Assembly: GCA_021647315.1 (NCBI GenBank)
Contig: JAKIUY010000040.1
Span: 1-36,141 of the forward strand
Reading direction: 5' to 3'
From: Victivallaceae bacterium
GTDB taxonomy: Bacteria; Verrucomicrobiota; Lentisphaeria; Victivallales; Victivallaceae
Length of the DNA stretch: 36,141 bases
In this document: positions 1-8,104 of the stretch, in pieces
How the letters are laid out: each line of letters starts with the position of its first letter
Numbering within the stretch: the stretch's first letter is position 1
Notes under the pieces: model-generated
Database searches by the model: none
What the model was told of the DNA's origin: nothing
What the model saw: the letters and a program-made list of their open reading frames with translations, nothing else
Made by a program: the position numbers and the translations under genes

Positions 1-40
1 ACAGCATAGTTTAAAACAGGGGGGTACTTTTGAGAAATTG

Positions 41-60
41 AACAAAATTGAACAAAATTG
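41..60. repeat. 10-bp tandem repeat
   Basis: The unit aacaaaattg occurs twice in a row, with a further partial copy on either side (ttg before, aatgacttg after). It sits about 90 bases upstream of the MATE gene in an AT-rich stretch. A regulatory role is possible but nothing else supports one. Confidence 0.6.
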
Positions 61-150
61 AATGACTTGAATGGAAAAAATTGTTAAATCAGGTAGTTTT
101 TATAATTGTTAGGACAGGTGTGAGTTTTTCTACAATGTGCCTTGTCTTGA

Positions 151-1623
151 GTGAAAACAGATATATCATTGTGGATGATTAAATCTCTTGAAAAATTATT
201 CAGTAAAGATACAGCCGGAGCCGGTGGTGGTTACCTGGTGATCTGGCGGGTGGCTTATCCGCTGATTATCATGAGTGCCAGTCATACTATCATGCAGTTC
301 TGTGACCGTAAATTTCTGGCCTATAATTCAACTGAAGATGTAGCGGCGGCATTACCGGGTGGAATACTCTCGTTTACGCTGTTTTCATTTTTCATGGTTA
401 CAGTATTTTTTACTTCAGCTTTGGTTGCCCAGTATTTCGGGAATGATGATCGCAAAGCCTGTGTCAGTGCCGCATGGAACGGGTTTTATTTCGCGTTGGG
501 CGCGGCAGTAATTATTCTGTTCCTGTTGCCTTGGATCGGAGTTGCAATAATCAATAACTCCGGTCATCCGGCGGAACTTATTGCACGTGAACGCAGCTAT
601 TTTATTACGCTTATTCCGAGCGGAGCTTTTATCTGTCTCGGTGCGGCATTCAGCTCCTATTTTTCAGGGCAGGGGAAGACATGGAATATTGCGATAATAA
701 ATATGATTTCATGTCTGTTGAATATCGGGCTTGATTATCTGCTTATTTTCGGTAAATGGGGTTTTCCGGCAATGGGTATTTCTGGTGCGGGTATTGCAAC
801 GTCCATCGGTTCATTTTCAACATTTCTGATGGTGATTATCTGGTTTTTACTGATGAATCAGCAACGTTATCCGACGCGAAGCAATAGAAGATTTAAATTG
901 AGCGTAATCAAGAAACTGGTCAATTTCGGTACCCCGTCCGGGTTGCAGTGTTTTCTTGATGTCGGAGCATTTACCGCGATAATTTTCATGATAGGCATCA
1001 TTAACCGTGAAGCGATGGCGGTAACAACGATTGCACTTTCTATTAATATGATCTGTTTTCTGCCGCTACTCGGGCTGTCCGATGCGACCTCGATTGTTGT
1101 CGGACAATGTATTGGTGGCGGTAACCATAATGCTGCTGAACGTGTTGCCTATCGATCCTGGTTGATGGCTGCGGTTTATATGGCGCTGGCGGGAACAGTT
1201 TTTATGCTGTTTCCCAATTGGCTGATTGGTTATTTTGCGCCGCAGAATATGGGTGGCATCAGGTTTGAAGAGGTGATGATTGCAGGTCGTAATATCCTGT
1301 TCTGTGCAGCGATATTCAACTTTTTTGATGCGACCAAATTTATTTTGATGGGTGCGTTACGCGGGGCAGGGGATACGAAGGTTTTGATGTTGATCTGTGT
1401 CTGTTCCGCCTGGTTTCTGATGGTGCCGGGGGTGATAATTATTATATTCGTGCTGAAAATGTCGGTGGTTACGGTTTGGATATATTTAACGATATATGTT
1501 TCAATTGAATCAAGCCTGATATTCTGGCGGTTCAGATCCGGTAGCTGGCGCCAGATCAAGCTGATTGAAACCCATGACAGCATCAAGTCAACGCAGGTAG
1601 ACCTGCCAATTCCGGTAGAATGA
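151..1623 (+). CDS. MATE family multidrug/cation antiporter
   Basis: Inner-membrane exporter of the MATE (MatE/NorM) family, predicted to expel organic cations or drugs in exchange for Na+ or H+. The 490-residue product is hydrophobic throughout, with about 12 membrane segments in two similar halves. Typical MATE signatures are visible: the N-terminal stretch around SHTIMQFCDRKFLA, a GQG loop near residue 173, SGAGIATSIGS near 210, and in the second half VVGQCIGGG and GALRGAGDTK. Length fits the family (440-500). The GTG start at 151 has no convincing SD; an ATG at 175 (MIKSLEKLF) is an equally possible start. The gene is alone on its strand and its neighbour is convergent. Substrate cannot be told from sequence. 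Confidence 0.9.
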   Translation: MKTDISLWMIKSLEKLFSKDTAGAGGGYLVIWRVAYPLIIMSASHTIMQFCDRKFLAYNSTEDVAAALPGGILSFTLFSFFMVTVFFTSALVAQYFGNDDRKACVSAAWNGFYFALGAAVIILFLLPWIGVAIINNSGHPAELIARERSYFITLIPSGAFICLGAAFSSYFSGQGKTWNIAIINMISCLLNIGLDYLLIFGKWGFPAMGISGAGIATSIGSFSTFLMVIIWFLLMNQQRYPTRSNRRFKLSVIKKLVNFGTPSGLQCFLDVGAFTAIIFMIGIINREAMAVTTIALSINMICFLPLLGLSDATSIVVGQCIGGGNHNAAERVAYRSWLMAAVYMALAGTVFMLFPNWLIGYFAPQNMGGIRFEEVMIAGRNILFCAAIFNFFDATKFILMGALRGAGDTKVLMLICVCSAWFLMVPGVIIIIFVLKMSVVTVWIYLTIYVSIESSLIFWRFRSGSWRQIKLIETHDSIKSTQVDLPIPVE

Positions 1624-1702
1624 TAATTTAAAACCGGTGTATATTACTTGACTAGATTGTTGACAAAAGGAGTCTATCGATAATAAGCAGCCCTAAGAAT
1701 AT

Positions 1703-1901
1703 TCAGGCAAGTGGGTCATTGGCTGATGGTTTCTGCTTCAGTTTCACTCTTCTGCCGATGCCTACCAAGACCCCGATTGAAACTATGAAGCCGATCCCAC
1801 ACCCCACACCCCACCAGCCAGTTTTTGTGCGATGTCTGTATTCTGCCTTTGTCAGTTTTTTTGTCCTTATGTATTGAGGAAATCATCACCTCTATTTCCA
1901 T
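1703..1901 (-). pseudogene. small one-helix membrane protein, frame broken at an A7 run
   Basis: The ATG at 1901 overlaps the last codons of the upstream gene (its stop is 1892-1894), a layout typical of translational coupling. Reading starts as MEIEVMISSIHKDKK and then meets seven As (T7 at 1856-1862 on the plus strand). In the starting frame the rest looks random. With one A fewer, it continues as LTKAEYRHRTKTGWWGVGC, a glycine-rich hydrophobic helix (GIGFIVSIGVLVGIG), a basic RR flank and a short tail ending in DPLA at 1703. The hybrid of about 66 residues looks like a genuine single-pass membrane protein. It may be a pseudogene, a sequencing slip or a programmed frameshift. No family recognised. 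Confidence 0.45.
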
Positions 1902-2605
1902 CTGAACAGTAGTTTTGTCGTCAGTTTTCGCAGTTGATATGGGCGGTAATAAATCGTCAGCGTGCCATCGTCGTTGATGGTTATTTTGACAATAATTTTT
2001 CTGATTGATTTATACCATTTTTTATTACGTTGCTTTTCAATTTCTTTTGTTGCCAGTTGCTCTACTCTGTCGTTAGGTATGGAGAATGAACCGGCAGCTG
2101 CCGAAAGTACTTCAACACTGACAGTTTCAGCTGTAATCGTCGGTATTGCGGTTGCCTTGATATTTATTTTTGAACCGAACGGTGTCCACTGTTTTATTGT
2201 GGCACAGAAGCTAATATCAACTTGACCGTTACGATAGGTTGCCTGCCAGGGGCGTTTAATAATATCCGGTGGACGCCCCAGGTAGATGTCCGCAATGTTT
2301 TTTGAATTAGCTACCAATTGGATAATTGCATTCACCTCTTTTTCGGTCAAGGTAATAGTATCAATCTCATGCTTTTTGCGTTTTATCAGGACTTGACTGA
2401 ATATTTTATTCACAATCTGAGTGCCGGTAGACATATCATCACCGGAGATTGGGGTCATCTGGAAATTTGGTTTATGACTGAATATCATACTGAGGATAAT
2501 CAGTGAAAAAAGCATAAGCCCCGCAATGAAAATGCCAGCAGTAGCCAGCAGTTTATAACGTAACTTAACCTTTTTCCTGAATGGATTAATTTTCTTTATA
2601 TTCAC
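1892..2605 (-). CDS. membrane-anchored extracytoplasmic protein of unknown function
   Basis: A 237-residue protein with a very basic N-terminus (KKINPFRKKVKLRYK), one membrane helix at about residues 19-44, and a soluble domain of about 190 residues expected outside the inner membrane. The soluble part has LTEKEVNAIIQL near 87 and alternating beta-rich stretches near the C-terminus (VKITINDDGTLTIYYRPY). This layout loosely recalls YpmS/DUF2140-like proteins, but I do not recognise a family. It is followed by the overlapping small membrane gene at 1703-1901, so the two were probably made together. Function unknown. Confidence 0.75.
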   Translation of the reverse strand: MNIKKINPFRKKVKLRYKLLATAGIFIAGLMLFSLIILSMIFSHKPNFQMTPISGDDMSTGTQIVNKIFSQVLIKRKKHEIDTITLTEKEVNAIIQLVANSKNIADIYLGRPPDIIKRPWQATYRNGQVDISFCATIKQWTPFGSKINIKATAIPTITAETVSVEVLSAAAGSFSIPNDRVEQLATKEIEKQRNKKWYKSIRKIIVKITINDDGTLTIYYRPYQLRKLTTKLLFRWK

Positions 2606-2642
2606 AATTAAATTGTTTCCTTAATATATGGTTATTTTAACT

Positions 2643-2714
2643 TAGAATCCACAAAAAAATAACTTGGAGTTTTTGCTTGACAGCGAACAACTGCTCTGCG
2701 TTACGAAAATATTT
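2643..2714 (+). repeat. dispersed repeat, copy A
   Basis: This intergenic stretch aligns along about 72 bases with the reverse complement of 28772-28842. The end at 2695-2714 is an exact 20-base match, and the other end shares the pattern ccacaaaaaaa followed by ttgga. Differences in between are scattered substitutions and one small indel. Both copies lie between genes, so this is a dispersed non-coding repeat. Confidence 0.7.
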
Positions 2715-2850
2715 TCTGGCTCTGCAAAAGCAACTGAACAACTTCACCTTTTGAGGTTGATCTAACCTTTGCTATATGCGTTCGGAGAACGCATGCTACC
2801 ATGCTACGCTCTGGCATTCCGCCAGTCTACGGCTACGCCTCCGTCGTAAT

Positions 2851-3714
2851 TTATTCTGTGCAACTATAGAGCCAGGCTATTTCTTCCGGCCATAGCGTAT
2901 CGTCGATAGTCTCCAGTACCAGTGGAATATCGTCAAACCGCGGATCTTTCATCAATTTCTCAAACATTTCTCTGCCGATATTACCGGCGCCAATGCTATG
3001 GTGACGGTCGACGCGACTGCCAAACGTTGATTTTGCGTCATTAAGATGCATGGCACTCAGATATTTAAACCCGACAATGTTATCAAATTCAGCGAAAACG
3101 GGTTCGAAGCCTGACGGTTCAAAAAGTGATTCGCTATCGCCGACCAGGTCATAACCGGCGGCAAAGGCATGGCAGGTGTCAAAACATACTCCAACCCGTT
3201 GTCTGTCTTCAACCTGATCAATAATCGCGGCCAAATGTTCAAATCGGTATCCGATATTACTGCCCTGTCCGGCGGTGTTTTCGATGACCGCGGTGATGCT
3301 ACTGGTTTTATCCAGAGTAATATTAATTGATTCAGCAATGCGTTTAATGCATTCATCTTCACTGATCTCTTTCAGATGGCTGCCCGGGTGAAAATTGAGC
3401 AATTTCAGCCCCAGCTGTTCACAGCGCTGCATTTCAACTAAAAATGATACACGGGATTTTTCCAATTTCTCCGGATCAGGATGACCAAGATTGATCAGAT
3501 AACTGTCATGCGGCAGGATATGTTCAGGCGCAAACCCGCCAGCTTCACAGTTCTGTTTGAATTTATCAATATTATCCGTAGTTAATGGTTTTGCCTGCCA
3601 TTGACGCTGGCTTTTAGTAAACAGGGCAAAGGCTCTTGCTCCGATTGCAGTTGCATTCAAAGGCGCATTTTCAACTCCACCCGAAGCAGAGACATGGGCT
3701 CCGATATATTTCAT
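2851..3714 (-). CDS. nfo: endonuclease IV (AP endonuclease)
   Basis: Zn-dependent class II AP endonuclease of base excision repair. It cuts the backbone 5' of abasic sites and clears blocked 3' ends. The 287-residue protein is nearly the same length as E. coli Nfo (285). Ligands of the trinuclear zinc site can be placed by position: H69, H109, E145, D179 and H182 match E. coli numbering. H223, D236, H238 and E268 follow with a constant shift of seven. The segments [24 protein letters not shown] and AMHLND are classic. The ATG at 3714 has AAAGGAAA upstream. It is a single-gene unit followed (toward 2606) by a palindrome-rich gap. A 31-bp tandem duplication lies just upstream of the start. Confidence 0.97.
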   Translation of the reverse strand: MKYIGAHVSASGGVENAPLNATAIGARAFALFTKSQRQWQAKPLTTDNIDKFKQNCEAGGFAPEHILPHDSYLINLGHPDPEKLEKSRVSFLVEMQRCEQLGLKLLNFHPGSHLKEISEDECIKRIAESINITLDKTSSITAVIENTAGQGSNIGYRFEHLAAIIDQVEDRQRVGVCFDTCHAFAAGYDLVGDSESLFEPSGFEPVFAEFDNIVGFKYLSAMHLNDAKSTFGSRVDRHHSIGAGNIGREMFEKLMKDPRFDDIPLVLETIDDTLWPEEIAWLYSCTE

Positions 3715-3733
3715 GATATTTTATTTCCTTTGT

Positions 3734-3795
3734 TGCTACTCGTAGTGCCGCTAAACGACTCTTGTGCTACTCGTAGTGCCGCTAAACGACTCTTG
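3734..3795. repeat. perfect 31-bp tandem duplication
   Basis: Two identical 31-base units, 3734-3764 and 3765-3795, lie 20 bases upstream of the nfo start. Each begins tgctactcgtagtgccgc and contains the small palindrome ctactcgtag. Perfect identity points to a recent duplication. It lies in the promoter/leader area of nfo, so it could affect that gene's expression. Confidence 0.9.
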
Positions 3796-3900
3796 AATAT
3801 ACATTTAAATAGCGTTTTGTTCAAATAATAGGTTGCATAAAAATAAATTGGTGAGTTTTACACAGCGACTTCATTCCTTTAGTCGTTTTCTTTCAATTCA

Positions 3901-5112
3901 TTAATCCTGACTGTAATATTCAACAATATCCGCTATGATCTGTTCAAGAATCAGCTGATAATCACCAAGTTTTTCTTCTTCAGCCAATGCATGTTCTAAT
4001 GACGCTCTGGTTGCCGGTGACGGCGGGGCAAATACGGTACAGCTGTCCGGTACCTGTTCAGCACAGGTATCGAAGGTGCCAAGTTTGCGGGCCAGGGTTA
4101 TTGCTTCATTTTTATCCATACCGACCAGGGGACGCAATACCAGCATATCAGTTGCAGCATTGATGGTACTCATATTGATTACAGTCTGACTGGCTACCTG
4201 ACCGAGAGCTTCACCGGTTAACAGCGCATAACGGTGGTTTTTTCTGGCTACGGCTTCAGCGATTCTGAACATCATACGGCGATAAAGCACGGTGCGAATT
4301 TCAGGGTGACATTTATCTCTGATTTCTTTCTGAATCGGGGCGAGGTTACAAATGTGCAACACCCCGTTTTTTTGAAACTCATTTATAATATCAGTTACGC
4401 GTTTTACTTTATCAATGGTTTCCTGAGGAGTATATGGTGCGCTGTGGAAGGTAAGATAATCGACTCGGCTGCCACGTTTCATTGCCATACAACAGGCAAC
4501 CGGTGAATCAATGCCGCCAGAAAGTAGTGCGAGCACTGGAGAATTACTGCCGACTGGCAGTCCACCCGGGCCCTTTAGAGTTTCATAAAAGATAAAGGCA
4601 AATTCATTACGTACTTCGCAACCGATAGTAACATCGGCACTCTTTAGGTTTACTCTGAGCTGATCTTCTTGATAGTACGCGCCAGGTGTTTCAGCCAAAG
4701 CGATTTCAATACCTTTTGAATTAAGTGAAAATTGTTTATCGCTGCGTCGGGCTCGGACTCTGAAAGTGACAATTTTATTTTCAGCGAATGCTCGATCAAA
4801 GATAGTCTTACAGCTATTGATTACGACCTGTTTTAATTCATCAATATCAGGACGGCACATGATTACCGGAGAGAATGTTTCTAAACCGAAAGCTTTCGGT
4901 AGTTGAGCTTTGATGATTTCCAGTTCCTGTTCTGTAAACTCTACGCTCTCACGGTGTTGAACCCAGATTCGACCACGGATTTTAGCGATTTTCAAATTAT
5001 CAATATCACGCAGCAGGAAACGCAGATTGGAAACCATCTGTTTTTCAAACATGTTGCGGTTATTGCCTTTGATGGCAATTTCATGATAGCGGCAAATTAT
5101 TGCATTATACAT
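3901..5112 (-). CDS. thiI: tRNA 4-thiouridine synthase ThiI (no rhodanese domain)
   Basis: ThiI adenylates U8 of tRNA and installs 4-thiouridine; in many bacteria it also supplies sulfur for thiazole synthesis. I start it at the ATG at 5112 (MYNAIICRYHEIAIKGNN, canonical ThiI opening), which has AGGGA upstream. The frame stays open to 5166, but that extra N-terminus (MFNSKLIVYK) has no homologous look. The product is 403 residues: ferredoxin-like domain, THUMP domain to about 160, then the PP-loop ATP-pyrophosphatase with SGGIDS at about 198-203. The protein ends without the C-terminal rhodanese domain of E. coli ThiI (482 residues), so sulfur must come in another way if it serves thiamin synthesis. 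CAEQVPDSCTVFAPPSPATR is the usual end of rhodanese-less forms. Confidence 0.95.
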   Translation of the reverse strand: MYNAIICRYHEIAIKGNNRNMFEKQMVSNLRFLLRDIDNLKIAKIRGRIWVQHRESVEFTEQELEIIKAQLPKAFGLETFSPVIMCRPDIDELKQVVINSCKTIFDRAFAENKIVTFRVRARRSDKQFSLNSKGIEIALAETPGAYYQEDQLRVNLKSADVTIGCEVRNEFAFIFYETLKGPGGLPVGSNSPVLALLSGGIDSPVACCMAMKRGSRVDYLTFHSAPYTPQETIDKVKRVTDIINEFQKNGVLHICNLAPIQKEIRDKCHPEIRTVLYRRMMFRIAEAVARKNHRYALLTGEALGQVASQTVINMSTINAATDMLVLRPLVGMDKNEAITLARKLGTFDTCAEQVPDSCTVFAPPSPATRASLEHALAEEEKLGDYQLILEQIIADIVEYYSQD

Positions 5113-5405
5113 TATATTATATTTCCCTGTTTTGTTTTTGTAAACAATTAATTTACTGTTAAACATTATAGCTTACAATCTTATATTAGAAAAAAGAGAT
5201 TTTTTTTAGATTTATCTGCGGTTATCCCCAAAAGTTGGACAACTTGTATAAGTGTAAAAGACTCTTAATTTCATAAAAAAACTTAAACAGCACTGATTTA
5301 GTTGCAAATGCAGTCAAAAACATTATATATAATAAAACAGTTACTCCATTCCGGAGCAATTGCCAGGCAAGACGGGGTAATAACCAAGACAAAAAGGAAG
5401 TTATT

Positions 5406-5846
5406 ATGAAAAAATCATTAGCTTTAATTTTAGGATGTTTTGTTATTGCATCAGTTATGACAGGATGTATTAGCAAACATGTTAGTAAATCAAGTCAACC
5501 ATTAATAGTCCGCACTCAAGTCGACTTAGTTCCACAGGTTACTGTTGGGAAAGAGGTAATCGGTGAAGCTACAATAAACACTCTGTTCGGTATATTCTGT
5601 TGGGGTGCAAGTGATTTTGCTGAAGGCGTAAATTATGGCGCAATTTCTCCTGGTCTACTTAGCGGCGACTCGCTTGGTGCAGTAAAAGCCGCTGCTGCAT
5701 ATGACGCATGTTCAGCATATAAAGCTGATTTTATCGTAACGCCACGCTATACCGTTAATGTAAGTGACTATTTCGTTTACAGTACAGCAAAAGCTACGGT
5801 AAAAGGCTATAAAGGAACGTTGAAAGGTGTTAAAGTAAAAAAATAG
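5406..5846 (+). CDS. small lipoprotein of unknown function
   Basis: A 146-residue predicted lipoprotein: MKKSLALILGCFVIASVMTG then Cys21 in the lipobox VMTGC. The mature part holds a glycine/alanine-rich segment (LFGIFCWGASDFAEG) and a beta-rich end with ADFIVTPRYTVNVSDYF and GYKGTLKGVKVKK. Similar short lipoproteins with repeated IxPxY and GxxGT motifs are common in PVC bacteria and Bacteroidetes, but their function is not known to me. SD AAGGAAG sits at the right distance from the ATG at 5406. The gene is alone and ends in a palindrome overlapping the stop codon, followed by a strong terminator. Confidence 0.85.
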   Translation: MKKSLALILGCFVIASVMTGCISKHVSKSSQPLIVRTQVDLVPQVTVGKEVIGEATINTLFGIFCWGASDFAEGVNYGAISPGLLSGDSLGAVKAAAAYDACSAYKADFIVTPRYTVNVSDYFVYSTAKATVKGYKGTLKGVKVKK

Positions 5847-5863
5847 ACAAAGCTTTGTCTATT
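5842..5863. other. 22-bp perfect palindrome over the stop codon
   Basis: Eleven bases starting aatagacaaag are followed at once by their exact reverse complement. The lipoprotein's TAG stop (5844-5846) lies inside the left half. A loopless palindrome of this size may be a protein-binding site, or the first of two stacked hairpins ahead of the terminator at 5883. Confidence 0.8.
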
Positions 5864-5882
5864 AGTCTTGCCATAAAATATG

Positions 5883-5918
5883 AAAATGTCGGAAAATAAA
5901 AAATTTCCGACATTTTTT
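5883..5918 (+). terminator. strong intrinsic terminator, possibly bidirectional
   Basis: A perfect 13-bp stem (aaaatgtcggaaa at 5883-5895 with its complement at 5904-5916), an 8-base A-rich loop and a run of Ts. It ends the lipoprotein transcript. Since the left arm begins with As, it can also terminate leftward transcription arriving from the permease at 5977. Confidence 0.9.
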
Positions 5919-5976
5919 ATGCTTTATCATCTGCCTGATATTCGTATTTGCGATAAAACAGAACAACGTATATTTT

Positions 5977-6915
5977 TTACTTTTTCAGCCTTGGATCAAG
6001 GCGATCTCGCAGGGCATCACCTAGCGTATGCAGACTTAATACCAGGAAGAACATAAAGCCGGTTGCGGTCGCTACCTCCCACCATATTCCACGCCAAAGC
6101 CGTTCCTGTCCATCCGCGATCATCACTCCCCAGCTCGGGGCAAGCTGTACGCCTAACCCTAAATAGCTGACAATAACTTCAGTCATCACCGCATAGGCAA
6201 AGCGCAAGGTGAAATAGATTATCACCAGATGAAATAGATTGGGAATAATATGTCTGGTAATAATCCTGAATGTACTGCATCCTGATACTTTTGCCGATTG
6301 AATATAGGCGGCTTCACGCAGTTTCATCGTTTCTCCACGCACAACTCGGCATAGCGTTACCCAGCCGGTAAGACCGATGCCAAGATAAAGTGCCAGCATT
6401 CCCGGGTCGGCATTGAGTAGCGTCGCTGCGACATCAACACCACGGGCTAGTGGCGGGTAGAGAAAGCCCTCTTTGACCAGCAATGCAAATGTTAGAATAA
6501 ACAGGAGGGTTGGCATTGAGGCGAATGTACTGTAAATCCAAACCACAACATGGTCAACTTTGCCACCGTAATAACCGGCGATAACGCCAAGAATAACGCC
6601 GATAAACGCAGAGATCAACGAAGCGGAAGCTCCGACCTTTATTGCGGTCGAGGTGCCGCCAAGCGCACGCCAACCGACATCCCGCCCCAGATAGTCGGTG
6701 CCGAAAATATGCGATGCGGATGGCGGTTGAAAACTCTGCTCGATATTTCCCTGACTGAATACCGGAGTTATATTATTCTGTTTACAGTAGATTGAATACC
6801 CTTCAACGCTTATTGCCACAATAATGTAAAGCGTGACGACAATCAGTGCAGTTCCGGCAAATATATCACTGAACATGCTTCTTAATAACTCAATTATTGA
6901 AATTCTGTTATTCAT
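5977..6915 (-). CDS. OppC/DppC-type ABC transporter permease, orphan
   Basis: Inner-membrane permease of the peptide/nickel ABC importer family. The 312-residue protein has an N-terminal membrane helix (about 17-38), a periplasmic stretch with HIFGTDYLGRDVGWRALGG (the OppC hallmark), and five further helices. The EAA loop that docks the ATPase reads REAAYIQSAKVSGCSTFRII, followed by HIIPN. Family length is about 280-310. OppC proteins work as a pair with OppB, plus two ATPases and a binding protein. None of these is next to it: upstream on the same strand are a 60-residue protein and a nucleotidyltransferase. Partner genes must lie elsewhere (possibly beyond this window) or the gene is a leftover. 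No convincing SD. Confidence 0.88.
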   Translation of the reverse strand: MNNRISIIELLRSMFSDIFAGTALIVVTLYIIVAISVEGYSIYCKQNNITPVFSQGNIEQSFQPPSASHIFGTDYLGRDVGWRALGGTSTAIKVGASASLISAFIGVILGVIAGYYGGKVDHVVVWIYSTFASMPTLLFILTFALLVKEGFLYPPLARGVDVAATLLNADPGMLALYLGIGLTGWVTLCRVVRGETMKLREAAYIQSAKVSGCSTFRIITRHIIPNLFHLVIIYFTLRFAYAVMTEVIVSYLGLGVQLAPSWGVMIADGQERLWRGIWWEVATATGFMFFLVLSLHTLGDALRDRLDPRLKK

Positions 6916-6940
6916 GAATTAAACATTTTGAAGAGTGAAG

Positions 6941-7123
6941 TTACTTTAAATTTATTATAGTGGATTTATGAAGCAACGAATCGCGCTCTTTTTCTGCACG
7001 TGGTTTGTGATTATGCAGGCCGTTGGCATAACCTATTTTTGATAGTTTTAGCGTCAGTTCACTGATTTTACTGATGCGGTAGATTATTTTTTCTGTTTCT
7101 GACAGCTCCTTAAACGGTTTCAT
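6941..7123 (-). CDS. 60-residue protein overlapping the nucleotidyltransferase gene
   Basis: The ATG at 7123 lies 14 bases inside the end of the upstream nucleotidyltransferase gene. A GGAG sequence seven bases before it, within that gene's last codons, can act as SD. The product (MKPFKELSETEKIIYRISKI...) is charged and helical, with no membrane segment. Tight overlap is typical of two-gene toxin/antitoxin or antitoxin-like modules, and small helical proteins often pair with such nucleotidyltransferases. I do not recognise a family. The permease gene starts 25 bases further on. Confidence 0.6.
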   Translation of the reverse strand: MKPFKELSETEKIIYRISKISELTLKLSKIGYANGLHNHKPRAEKERDSLLHKSTIINLK

Positions 7124-7577
7124 TTTGATCTCCGTTCAAAAACTCTATATCGGCTTTATCTTTAACTGACATTCTTTTCATTTTCATTTTAATTAAATCT
7201 TCACGTGAAACAACGTTAATTTTGATATCACTATAATTCAATACTATTTTATGGTCAAGAAGCTTATTGCTTTCAGTGCTGATGGGGATTAAAAAATCAA
7301 CAATAAAAGGTTCACACTCGTCTTGAGTTTTAACAAATCGCAATAAGATTAACCCTGCATTTTTTAATATCCATGGTTCTTTTTGTGTATAGCCCATCTC
7401 ATTCAAGATTAATTTAACTGCACTTTTATTGCCATTGTCCAGAATGAAATCGATGTCTTCAGTAGCCCTGATGTAACCATAAAGCCCTACAGCCAAACCA
7501 CCGCAAACGGCATAGTTCAAATCAATTGCCGCTAATTTTCTGACAATAAGATCAAATTCTAGAAAAATGTTACTCAT
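7110..7577 (-). CDS. nucleotidyltransferase-fold protein (AbiEii/MNT-like)
   Basis: A 155-residue protein with the polymerase-beta nucleotidyltransferase pattern. GGLAVGLYGYIRATEDIDF gives the GG pair (26-27), a conserved Arg/Thr, and the metal-binding D41-x-D43. A third acidic residue, D94, sits in FIVDFLIP. All three carboxylates expected for catalysis are present, so it may be active. Single-domain proteins of this type include AbiEii/MenT-like toxins, MNT antitoxins of HEPN pairs and uncharacterised domestic enzymes. No HEPN partner is visible; the partner is the small overlapping gene. Start at ATG 7577 with only a weak SD. Confidence 0.8.
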   Translation of the reverse strand: MSNIFLEFDLIVRKLAAIDLNYAVCGGLAVGLYGYIRATEDIDFILDNGNKSAVKLILNEMGYTQKEPWILKNAGLILLRFVKTQDECEPFIVDFLIPISTESNKLLDHKIVLNYSDIKINVVSREDLIKMKMKRMSVKDKADIEFLNGDQNETV

Positions 7578-7822
7578 AAACAGATACCCAAAAATATTAT
7601 AATTATTTATAATTTAGTTTAGAAATGTAATGCAATATAGATAAAAATACAATAAGAAAGTGTTATCGTTACTATTTTATTTTAAAAACCAGCGTAGAAT
7701 GAACAGTGTCCTAAAAAGCCTAATGTCAGTTTTTATTGTAATTCGACAGCCTATAATGTCCAATTGAAAATCCCATATTTTAAGCTATTTTGAGTGTGTT
7801 GCCAATAGCCTTTTTTGTTTAC

Positions 7823-8104
7823 TCATTTTTTTTTAATCTTTATACTCTTTAAAATATCTCTGACTATTTTTTGACGCTGCTTGAACCCTGAACTATTTTC
7901 TGGCCACCCACCATTTCTATTGGAATATGATATTCCTATTGAGAGCGTATATTGTTTTGTTAATGGAAGAATATATGATTCCCCTATTATCTTATCTTTA
8001 TATATACTTTTGAGATATAGCCCCTCTAATATTTTAGGTTGAGCTATGCTTTGTTCGTTTACTGCGTCCTCTACGAGTGTCGCTCGGAGATCGCCTGTTG
8101 AAAA
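7823..8104 (-). pseudogene. start-less open frame, C-terminal remnant of an unknown protein
   Basis: Reading leftward from a stop at 8105-8107 to a TGA at 7823-7825 gives 93 codons without a usable ATG, GTG or TTG. The last 70 residues look coding: ILEGLYLKSIYKDKIIGES, YILPLTKQYTLSIGISYSN, GGWPENSSGFKQRQKIVRDI, ending in KIKKK. The first 20 or so codons run through sequence resembling the local intergenic repeats (tcgctcggagatcgcctg). The likely history is loss of the 5' part of a gene, with repeat-like DNA now at the break. Family not recognised. Confidence 0.45.

Noticed and set aside
3734..3795. Start of a CRISPR array.
   Set aside because: The two 31-base units are directly adjacent without spacers, only two exist, and no cas gene is nearby.
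5222..5476. 84-codon minus-strand frame with a hydrophobic stretch.
   Set aside because: It overlaps the start and signal peptide of the lipoprotein gene, whose SD and lipobox are clear; this frame is its shadow.
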